Source: Marinomonas ostreistagni
GTDB taxonomy: Bacteria; Pseudomonadota; Gammaproteobacteria; Pseudomonadales; Marinomonadaceae
DNA: 64,000 bases
NCBI RefSeq assembly: GCF_016888445.1
Contig: NZ_JAFEKF010000003.1
Location: 248,001 to 312,000 of the forward strand
Direction of reading: 5' to 3'
Shown here piece by piece: positions 56,355-64,000 of this stretch (within the stretch, counting starts at the first letter, position 1; the number at the start of each line of letters is the position of its first letter). Both the position numbers and the translations under genes were made by a program. The notes under the pieces are model-generated. The model saw only the letters and a list, made by a program, of their open reading frames with translations. It was not told the DNA's origin and did not search any database.

Positions 56355-58601
56355 ATGGTTACGGTAAGAAAGGATCACCCGGTCTTAGCAGACGGCTCCG
56401 TGGATATTGATACGTGGATGATTCAGTTTGCGGATAAAGTGGACGAAGGTAGCCGAGTACCGTTACGCATGGCTTGTGAGTTGGCACGCCAGGCGGAAGC
56501 TGTCTCTGGCAAGTCATCGTTCTGGGGGCCGCAAGCAAGTACCTTCCGAGCCGGGCTTGAAATGGTGGAGATCTTATCTGAATTCCGTGCCGATCAAGAC
56601 TCTCTGGTGGCTGCGGCTTTATATCGTGCGGTACGTGAAGACCAGCTTGAATTAACCAAAGTCAGTGACATGTTTGGCCGTAAGGTGGCGTCGTTGATTG
56701 AAGGGGTGATTCGCATGGGCGAGGTGTCGAAGAACTTATCCAAAGACACCAGTGCAGAAGTCTTAGGCAGTCATGACAATCAGCTTGAATCTCTACGCAA
56801 AATGCTCGTGTCGATCATTGATGATGTGCGTGTTGTATTAATTAAGCTGGCAGAGCGTGCTTGCGCCATCAAAGAAGCCAAACACCAAGATTCAGACCGT
56901 CAAGAGTCGGTCGCCTTAGAAGTGCAGAGTGTTTATGCTCCTTTGGCCCATCGACTGGGTATCGGTCACATTAAGTGGGAATTAGAAGATCTTTCATTCC
57001 GCTATCTTTACCCAAATGAATACAAGCGCATTGCCAAATTAATCGACGAAAAGCGCCTCGATCGTCAGCAATTTATTGATGATGTTATTAGTGTGTTGCG
57101 TGAGCGTATGGAAGCCATTGATATTCATGCTGACATCATGGGGCGGGCAAAACACATTTATAGTATTTGGCGTAAGATGCGCCGCAAGAACATCGGCTTT
57201 GATGAAGTCTATGATGTGCGAGCAGTACGCATATTAGTCGACGAGCCGATGCAATGTTATGGCGTACTGGGTATCGTTCATAACCTCTGGAAACCCATCC
57301 CGCAAGAGTTTGACGATTACATTAGTAACCCTAAATCCAATGGTTATCAGTCCTTACATACCGCGGTGGCGGGTCCTCAAGGCCGTGTTTTAGAGATTCA
57401 AATCCGTACTCATAAAATGCATGAAGATGCTGAGTTAGGGGTCTGTGCACACTGGAAATATAAAGGCACAGACCTAAGCTCCAACAGCTCAAGCTATGAA
57501 GAAAAACTACAGTGGTTAAGAACCATTTTGGACTTCCATGAAGTGCAAGGGGACCTTGAATCGCTTAGCGAACAAGTCATGAATGACATCGAGCAAGACC
57601 GCATCTATGTGTTTACCCCTGATGGTCACGTAGTGGACTTACCAACCAACTCAACCCCCGTTGACTTTGCTTATCGTGTGCATACTGAGATTGGTCATCG
57701 CTGTCGTGGCGCGAAAGCCAACGGTAAAATTATCTCTCTGGTGACGCCGTTACAGACGGGGGATAAAGTCGAAATTCTCACCACTAAAGAAGGCGGTCCT
57801 AGTCGCGATTGGCTGCATCCAACTTTAGGGTATGTGAACACCAACCGCGCCCGAGCCAAAATTCAGAGCTGGTTTAGAAAAGAAGACCGCGAGAAAAATC
57901 TTGAGGCGGGCAAATCAGTATTGGATAAGCAGCTCAAGCGCTTAGGCATTGAAGAGAGTAAGCTAGACTTTACCACCATCGCCGAACGCTTCAATTTTGC
58001 CAACGGTGATGAGGTTTATGTCTCACTGGGCGCAGGCGATATTCAACTGTCACGTGTGTTGCGCATCATCGATGAGCTATACGGTCTAGATGGTAGCTCT
58101 GAGCCACGTCCGATTCGTCTTAAGAAAAGTCGCCATAAAAACTCCGATAATGATGTACATATTCGTGGAGTTGGCAAGTTGTTGACGCAAATGGCAAAGT
58201 GCTGCTCCCCCATTCCGGGCGATGATATCATCGGTTATATCACGCAGGGGCGCGGTGTATCAGTGCACCGCCAAGACTGTATTAATGTCGCCCAGCTGCA
58301 ATTAGAAGAGCCAGAACGTATCGTCGAGGTAAACTGGGGTGAGGAGGTTGATAATCTCTACCCAGTCAATATCCAAGTTCAGGCCTACGATCGCACTGGC
58401 TTGCTCAATGATATTACTGCCTTGTTAGCCAATGAAAAGGTCAACCTGTTGTCCATGAATACCTTGTCTGCCAAGGCCGATCACACCGCTTCTATTCGTT
58501 TTACGATTGAAGTGGGTGAAATCAGCTCATTATCAAAGCTACTACATCGGATTAATCAGCTACCCAACGTGTTAGATGTATTTCGGGAGCGTGATCAGTG
58601 A
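56355..58601 (+). CDS. relA: GTP pyrophosphokinase RelA (stringent response)
   Basis: Makes (p)ppGpp when uncharged tRNA occupies the ribosome. 748 residues: pseudo-HD domain about 30-185, synthetase domain about 230-350, TGS about 405-465, ACT about 665-745. The HD motif is absent (LYRAVREDQL where SpoT has an HD), so no hydrolase activity is expected. EFDDYISNPKSNGYQS carries the EXDD motif that separates RelA from SpoT/Rel synthetase. Flanked by rlmD and mazG as in E. coli. Confidence 0.97.
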   Translation: MVTVRKDHPVLADGSVDIDTWMIQFADKVDEGSRVPLRMACELARQAEAVSGKSSFWGPQASTFRAGLEMVEILSEFRADQDSLVAAALYRAVREDQLELTKVSDMFGRKVASLIEGVIRMGEVSKNLSKDTSAEVLGSHDNQLESLRKMLVSIIDDVRVVLIKLAERACAIKEAKHQDSDRQESVALEVQSVYAPLAHRLGIGHIKWELEDLSFRYLYPNEYKRIAKLIDEKRLDRQQFIDDVISVLRERMEAIDIHADIMGRAKHIYSIWRKMRRKNIGFDEVYDVRAVRILVDEPMQCYGVLGIVHNLWKPIPQEFDDYISNPKSNGYQSLHTAVAGPQGRVLEIQIRTHKMHEDAELGVCAHWKYKGTDLSSNSSSYEEKLQWLRTILDFHEVQGDLESLSEQVMNDIEQDRIYVFTPDGHVVDLPTNSTPVDFAYRVHTEIGHRCRGAKANGKIISLVTPLQTGDKVEILTTKEGGPSRDWLHPTLGYVNTNRARAKIQSWFRKEDREKNLEAGKSVLDKQLKRLGIEESKLDFTTIAERFNFANGDEVYVSLGAGDIQLSRVLRIIDELYGLDGSSEPRPIRLKKSRHKNSDNDVHIRGVGKLLTQMAKCCSPIPGDDIIGYITQGRGVSVHRQDCINVAQLQLEEPERIVEVNWGEEVDNLYPVNIQVQAYDRTGLLNDITALLANEKVNLLSMNTLSAKADHTASIRFTIEVGEISSLSKLLHRINQLPNVLDVFRERDQ

Positions 58602-59416
58602 AGTACGACACGGATGACTTACTTGCCTTAATGACCATGTTGCGCGACCGCCAATACGGTTGTCCTTGGGATATTCGGCAAGACTTTTCAACGATTGCTC
58701 CTTACACCATTGAAGAAGCGTACGAAGTGCTAGACGCCATCGTGCGTGGTGATCGCCAAGACTTAAAAGAAGAGTTAGGAGATTTGCTATTTCAGGTGGT
58801 GTTTCACGCGCAGATGGCAAGTGAAGAAAACGCGTTTAATTTTCAGGATGTAGTGCATGGTATTGTCGCGAAAATGTTGCGCCGTCATCCACATGTCTTT
58901 CCTGATGGCAGTTTTGATAGTTATGCGTCAGGGGTAACTTGGTCAGAAGCCGAAATAGCCCAGCAGTGGCAGCTGATTAAAGCCCAAGAAAAGGCTCAAA
59001 AGGGTGAATCCGCTCAAGTAGACAGCTTGTTAGACACAGTGCCAGAAACCTTGCCGGTACTAACACAGGCGGTGAAGTTACAGAAAAAGGCCAGTACTGT
59101 CGGGTTCGATTGGGACGATGTGGCGCCCGTGTTCGATAAGATTCGTGAAGAATTGGACGAACTGGAGCAGGCGGTTAAAACATTATCCCAAGACGAGGTG
59201 GAAGCGGAGCTTGGTGATGTTTTATTTGCCGTAGCCAATTTGGCACGACACTTTCGCCTCTCACCGGAGCAGGCGCTGATGCGTACCAATGTGAAATTTA
59301 GGCGTCGTTTTGGTTATATAGAAACGGCACTCAGTAAACAAAATAAGCCCGTAACGGATTGTTCTTTAGGTGAGTTGGATCAATTGTGGGAGCAAGCTAA
59401 AGCTCAAGGGCTCTAA
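58598..59416 (+). CDS. mazG: Nucleoside triphosphate pyrophosphohydrolase MazG
   Basis: Hydrolyses NTPs and dNTPs to monophosphates and in E. coli lowers ppGpp. 272 residues with two MazG repeats: EEAYEVLDAIVRGD and KEELGDLLFQVVFHAQM in the first, EELDELEQAV and EAELGDVLFAVANLARH in the second. The start is GTG 58598, overlapping the relA stop by 4 bp (GTGA), so the pair is translationally coupled. No mazEF toxin-antitoxin gene is present. Confidence 0.96.
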   Translation: MKYDTDDLLALMTMLRDRQYGCPWDIRQDFSTIAPYTIEEAYEVLDAIVRGDRQDLKEELGDLLFQVVFHAQMASEENAFNFQDVVHGIVAKMLRRHPHVFPDGSFDSYASGVTWSEAEIAQQWQLIKAQEKAQKGESAQVDSLLDTVPETLPVLTQAVKLQKKASTVGFDWDDVAPVFDKIREELDELEQAVKTLSQDEVEAELGDVLFAVANLARHFRLSPEQALMRTNVKFRRRFGYIETALSKQNKPVTDCSLGELDQLWEQAKAQGL

Positions 59417-59464
59417 ACTTACTGGCTCGTGTACACGAGTGTTTTATCAATAAGGAGACGAATT

Positions 59465-62095
59465 GTGACTGACCGTCAGGCCTCGTTACGAGAAAACGTG
59501 CGTTTGTTAGGGGATTGCTTAGGGGAGACCATGAGCAATCATTTGGGAGAACGCTTCTTAGATACGGTTGAAAATATTCGTCGCTTATCTAAAGATGGTC
59601 GCCAGAGTGGTGACTCTAGTGCCTTAATTGAAGCGCTCGAGGCCTTGGATGACAAAGACATCGTGCCCGTTGCACGAGCTTTTAACCAATTCTTAAACCT
59701 GTCAAATATCGCTGAGCAATATCATCGTGTACACCGTCGTCGTACTAATGAAAGCTTGGGTATCTATAAAAACCCGATTGGTGACTTGTTAACGCGTTTA
59801 CATGAGCAAAACTTCAGCGCTGAGCAGATGGTTGGCGCCTTGCGTGAGCAGGCCATTGACCTCGTTCTGACTGCGCACCCAACCGAAGTTGTACGTCGCT
59901 CGCTGATCCGCAAATATGACAATATCTCCAGTGAGCTAGAAGCACTCGACAAAGACAACATTCTGCCGCTTGAAGAAGAAAAGCATGTTCGCCGCCTGAA
60001 TGAAATTATCACGCAAGCTTGGCACACAGATGAAATCCGTGAAGAGCGCCCAACGCCTGTCGATGAGGCTAAGTGGGGCTTTGCGGTGATTGAACAATCA
60101 CTTTGGGAAGCTGTACCACGTTTCTTCCGTCAGCTAGATGAGCAGTTTCGTCAGTACACCGACGAAGAGCATTTACCACTAGACTTAGCGCCGATCCGCT
60201 TTGCCACATGGATGGGCGGAGACCGTGATGGTAATCCAAACGTCACCCATACGGTGACGGAGGAAGTGGTTATCTTAGCGCGCTGGATGGCAGCTGATTT
60301 ATACCTTAAAGATCTAACTCACCTGCGCTCTGAACTGTCGATGACGGACTGCAATGACGAGTTGCGTGAGCGTGTGGGTGACAGTGCTCAGCCATACCGT
60401 GAGCTGGTTCGTCGTCTTGAGCGCAAGGTTGAGCATACCAAGAAATGGGCCTATGCCCGTTTGCAAGGCGAAAGCGTCAGTGATGAAGGCGTTATGCTGG
60501 ACAATTCTGAACTGATGGCTGATCTGACCTTGTGCTACCAGTCGTTACTCGATTGTGGCATGAAAGTAGTAGCCAACGGCGCTGTAATGGACTTAATCCG
60601 CCGTGCCGCGACGTTTGGTATGACGCTGGTGCGTTTAGATGTGCGCCAAGATGCGTCAAAGCATATCGAAGCGCTTTCTGCGATCACCCGTCATTATGGT
60701 TTAGGTGATTACGCCGAGTGGGATGAAGCCTCTCGTCAAGCGTTCTTGTTGGCTGAGTTGAACTCAAAGCGTCCTCTATTGCCGACCACTTGGGAGCCAG
60801 AGCCTATGGTAAAAGAGGTGCTAGACACCTTTAAAACCATCGCTAGCGGTTACCAGAACTCGTTTGGTTCGTACGTGATCTCTATGGCGAGTGCACCGTC
60901 TGATGTTCTTGCGGTGGCTTTGCTACTGAAAGAATCTGGTGTGACCTTCAATATGCGCATTGCGCCACTGTTTGAGACATTAGCCGATCTTGATAACGCA
61001 GAGCCAATCATCGAGCAGTTATTTAGCTTGCCTTGGTACAAGGCCTACATTAACGGCCATCAAGAAGTGATGATCGGCTACTCTGATTCGGCCAAAGATG
61101 CTGGACAGATCGCGGCGACGTGGGGGCAATACCGTGCTCAAGAAGCCTTAACGCAGCTGTGTAAAAAACATGATGTGCATCTGACTTTGTTCCATGGTCG
61201 TGGTGGTACCGTCGGTCGTGGCGGCGGCCCTGCGCATGTAGCGATCTTGTCTCAACCACCAGGCTCAGTACAGAACTCGATCCGAGTTACCGAGCAGGGC
61301 GAGATGATTCGCTTTAAATTCGGTATTCCTGACATCGCTGTGCGCTCGCTAGAGCTCTACTGCTCGGCGGTCATGGAAGCATCGATGATCCCAGCTGAAG
61401 CGCCAAAAGCCGAATGGCGAGCGCTGATGGACGAAATGGCCGAAGAAGGCATGAATCAGTATCGCGCAATCGTACGTGGTCATGAAGACTTTGTGCCTTA
61501 CTTCCGTACCATCACACCAGAGCAAGAGCTTGCCAAGCTGCCGTTAGGGTCACGACCAGCGCGTCGTCGCTCGGATGGTGGTGTTGAAAGTTTACGTGCG
61601 ATCCCATGGATCTTTGCCTGGATGCAGATTCGTATGATGTTGCCAGCATGGCTGGGCGCAGAGAGTGCGCTGCAGCAAAGCATCGATTCAGGGAATCTAG
61701 AAAAGATTCGCGATATGCATAAAAACTGGCCGTTCTTTAGCGCCTACTTAGATATGCTTGATATGGTGTTGGCAAAAGCTGAGCCTGAAATCGCTGAGTA
61801 CTACGAAAAACGCTTAGTACCTGCCGAGTTGCAAGGTCTAGGTCATTTGCTGCGCCGTAAGCTAGATCAGGTACGTGAACTGGTTAAAGAAATTAAGCAG
61901 CAAGAACGCCTGATTGAAGACAACAAGACGATTCGTCAGTCGATTGATGTGCGCAACCCATACATCGATCCATTGCATTATCTACAGGCTGAGTTACTGC
62001 ACCGCAGTCGTAAAGATGAGAACAATACCGCGGCTAATAAAGCCTTGATGATTACCATGGCGGGTATTGCCAGCGGTATGCAAAATACAGGCTAG
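59465..62095 (+). CDS. ppc: Phosphoenolpyruvate carboxylase
   Basis: Anaplerotic formation of oxaloacetate from PEP and bicarbonate. The start is GTG 59465, seven bases after GGAG, giving 876 residues opening MTDRQASLRENV; an upstream in-frame codon at 59429 lacks a site. Motifs: catalytic His in DLVLTAHPTEVVRRS near 130-145, FHGRGGTVGRGGGP near 578-591, and the C-terminal QNTG. Follows mazG by 48 bp. Confidence 0.98.
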   Translation: MTDRQASLRENVRLLGDCLGETMSNHLGERFLDTVENIRRLSKDGRQSGDSSALIEALEALDDKDIVPVARAFNQFLNLSNIAEQYHRVHRRRTNESLGIYKNPIGDLLTRLHEQNFSAEQMVGALREQAIDLVLTAHPTEVVRRSLIRKYDNISSELEALDKDNILPLEEEKHVRRLNEIITQAWHTDEIREERPTPVDEAKWGFAVIEQSLWEAVPRFFRQLDEQFRQYTDEEHLPLDLAPIRFATWMGGDRDGNPNVTHTVTEEVVILARWMAADLYLKDLTHLRSELSMTDCNDELRERVGDSAQPYRELVRRLERKVEHTKKWAYARLQGESVSDEGVMLDNSELMADLTLCYQSLLDCGMKVVANGAVMDLIRRAATFGMTLVRLDVRQDASKHIEALSAITRHYGLGDYAEWDEASRQAFLLAELNSKRPLLPTTWEPEPMVKEVLDTFKTIASGYQNSFGSYVISMASAPSDVLAVALLLKESGVTFNMRIAPLFETLADLDNAEPIIEQLFSLPWYKAYINGHQEVMIGYSDSAKDAGQIAATWGQYRAQEALTQLCKKHDVHLTLFHGRGGTVGRGGGPAHVAILSQPPGSVQNSIRVTEQGEMIRFKFGIPDIAVRSLELYCSAVMEASMIPAEAPKAEWRALMDEMAEEGMNQYRAIVRGHEDFVPYFRTITPEQELAKLPLGSRPARRRSDGGVESLRAIPWIFAWMQIRMMLPAWLGAESALQQSIDSGNLEKIRDMHKNWPFFSAYLDMLDMVLAKAEPEIAEYYEKRLVPAELQGLGHLLRRKLDQVRELVKEIKQQERLIEDNKTIRQSIDVRNPYIDPLHYLQAELLHRSRKDENNTAANKALMITMAGIASGMQNTG

Positions 62096-62127
62096 CCTAG
62101 CAATATTGTCAGAAATACGTAACATAG

Positions 62128-62978
<851 letters not shown>

Positions 62979-62984
62979 TTGACG

Positions 62985-63692
62985 ATGACGGCGATTCTTG
63001 CATTAGATACATCAACGCCTGCCTGTTCGGTGGCGTTGATTCAAGATGGTGTGGTGCTGGAGGACTTTCGTCTGGCACCGCGTCAGCATAATGATTTGAT
63101 TTTGCCCATGGTGGAACAAATCCTGGCTCAAGCGCAACTATCATTGACGCAGCTCGACGCAATAGCGTTCGGTCGTGGTCCAGGCTCGTTTACTGGATTA
63201 CGTATCAGTGCGGGAGTGGTGCAAGGGCTTGCTTACGGTGCCGACTTACCGGTTGTGCCTGTCTCAACGCTGGCGGCGATGGCGCTCGAGGCGCAACAGA
63301 AAACCTATCATGACACTTGGCTATCGGCGTTAGATGCGCGCATGGGTGAAGTGTACATCGGCGGTTACCAAATTACTGAACAAGATGGTTTTGTAGTAGC
63401 CAACGAGTTGCTATCAGAACGCGTCATCGTGCCGGATAACCTTGATCCGATTGACGGGCCTTATCAAGGGGTGGGGTCTGGTTGGCTCTATCAAGACACG
63501 CTCAATGCTAAACTTGAGCAGCCAGCAACAACGATCTTAGAAGAGATAGCGCCCCGAGCTGCATGCATTGCGCAATTGGCTCAGTGGCCTTTTTCACAGG
63601 CAAAGGTAGTGACAGCTGAGCAAGCGTTACCTGTCTATTTGCGTGATGAAATCACTTGGGAAAAACAGCCAGCCAAGATAGGGAAGCGATAA
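62985..63692 (+). CDS. tsaB: tRNA threonylcarbamoyladenosine biosynthesis protein TsaB
   Basis: Non-catalytic partner of TsaD in the t6A modification of tRNAs reading ANN codons. 235 residues from ATG 62985 (MTAILALDTSTPACSVAL); an in-frame TTG at 62979 directly after the adk stop is the alternative. ASKHA-fold motifs: ILALDTSTPACS, the HNDLILPMVEQIL segment, and AFGRGPGSFTGLRIS near 60-74. Confidence 0.95.
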   Translation: MTAILALDTSTPACSVALIQDGVVLEDFRLAPRQHNDLILPMVEQILAQAQLSLTQLDAIAFGRGPGSFTGLRISAGVVQGLAYGADLPVVPVSTLAAMALEAQQKTYHDTWLSALDARMGEVYIGGYQITEQDGFVVANELLSERVIVPDNLDPIDGPYQGVGSGWLYQDTLNAKLEQPATTILEEIAPRAACIAQLAQWPFSQAKVVTAEQALPVYLRDEITWEKQPAKIGKR

Positions 63693-63695
63693 GTT

Positions 63696-64000
63696 ATGCT
63701 TTGGTACCATGTACTGATTTTAGCGTTAGTACAGGGGCTAACGGAATTTTTACCGATTTCAAGTTCAGCGCATTTGATCTTGCCAGCCAAGTTATTGCAC
63801 TGGCAAGATCAAGGCTTGGCCTTCGATGTCGCGGTCCATTTTGGAACCCTGATCGCAGTCGTATGGTTTTTTCGTCACGATCTAAAAAACATCGCCCATG
63901 ACTGGCTGCGGCGTGTAATCAAAAGACGTGAACGGACTGACAATAGTCGGTTAGGCTGGTGGGTGATTATCGCTACGTTACCTGCATTGGTGTTGGGGCT
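63696..64000 (+). CDS. uppP: Undecaprenyl-diphosphatase UppP/BacA, N-terminal part
   Basis: Partial gene cut by the right edge, about 101 residues visible. It opens MLWYHVLILALVQGLTEFLP and continues ISSSAHLILPA, the diagnostic catalytic region of UppP; VHFGTLIAVVWFF is the next conserved segment. The enzyme recycles undecaprenyl pyrophosphate at the inner membrane for cell-wall synthesis and confers bacitracin tolerance. It starts 3 bp after tsaB. Confidence 0.95.
   Translation, partial: MLWYHVLILALVQGLTEFLPISSSAHLILPAKLLHWQDQGLAFDVAVHFGTLIAVVWFFRHDLKNIAHDWLRRVIKRRERTDNSRLGWWVIIATLPALVLG

Noticed and set aside
58598..59416. mazG as part of a MazEF toxin-antitoxin system
   Set aside because: Only mazG is present beside relA; no mazE or mazF frame exists in the flanks.

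Overview
The window is a contiguous piece of a gammaproteobacterial chromosome, roughly half G+C by eye and evenly so. Gene order and protein types point to a marine or halotolerant Oceanospirillales-like bacterium. The main evidence is Pseudomonas-style synteny (hemA-prfA-prmC opposite a TPR lipoprotein-lolB-ispE-prs-rplY-pth-ychF; hemCDXY opposite argH; barA/gacS-cysM-rlmD-relA-mazG) plus ectoine synthesis with its dedicated aspartokinase. I cannot assign a genus from the sequence alone. Nothing looks like a prophage, insertion sequence, CRISPR array or integrated island.

Layout. 1-4.7 kb: start of bamD (minus), rluD, pgeF, clpB. 4.7-6 kb: an outer-membrane beta-barrel gene and five tRNA genes alternating Gln(TTG) and Met(CAT), with a tRNA-type promoter. 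6-12.6 kb (minus): ychF, pth, rplY, prs, ispE, lolB, TPR lipoprotein. 12.8-16 kb: hemA-prfA-prmC. 16-20 kb: yaaA, a 67-aa protein, a BASS-like membrane protein, an Aer-like PAS chemoreceptor. 19.8-24 kb (minus): hemCDXY, with argH divergent. 25.6-31.3 kb: an NSS transporter, then ectABC and the ectoine aspartokinase. 31.4-36.4 kb: two cyclic-di-GMP genes (an EAL protein with a lost GGDEF domain and a five-domain sensor) and an HD hydrolase. 36.4-40.6 kb: MarR regulator, small Rieske protein, PBP1b, solute-binding protein. 40.7-43.5 kb: divergent glgA/glgC. 43.5-50.9 kb: TraB-like protein, riboflavin synthase, lepA-lepB-rnc-era-recO-acpS. 50.8-59.4 kb: BarA-type hybrid kinase, small Cys-rich lipoprotein, cysM, rlmD, relA, mazG. 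59.5-64 kb: ppc, adk, tsaB and the start of uppP.

How it fits together. Most genes are core: ribosome and translation factors (rplY, prfA, prmC, pth, lepA, rluD, rlmD, tsaB), tetrapyrrole synthesis (hemA, hemCDXY), envelope building (bamD, lolB, ispE, mrcB, uppP, lepB) and stress response (clpB, relA, mazG, yaaA). The lifestyle layer is osmoadaptation (ectoine), glycogen storage (glgA/glgC), and sensing through cyclic-di-GMP, a BarA-type phosphorelay and a PAS chemoreceptor.

I found no clearly undescribed multi-gene system. The best leads are modest: a possibly leaderless mrcB mRNA, a truncated GGDEF-EAL gene that keeps its EAL catalytic residues, a long-range inverted repeat plus small ORF in the adk leader, a small Cys-rich lipoprotein beside barA/cysM, and the two-gene unit of a 67-aa protein and a BASS-like transporter.
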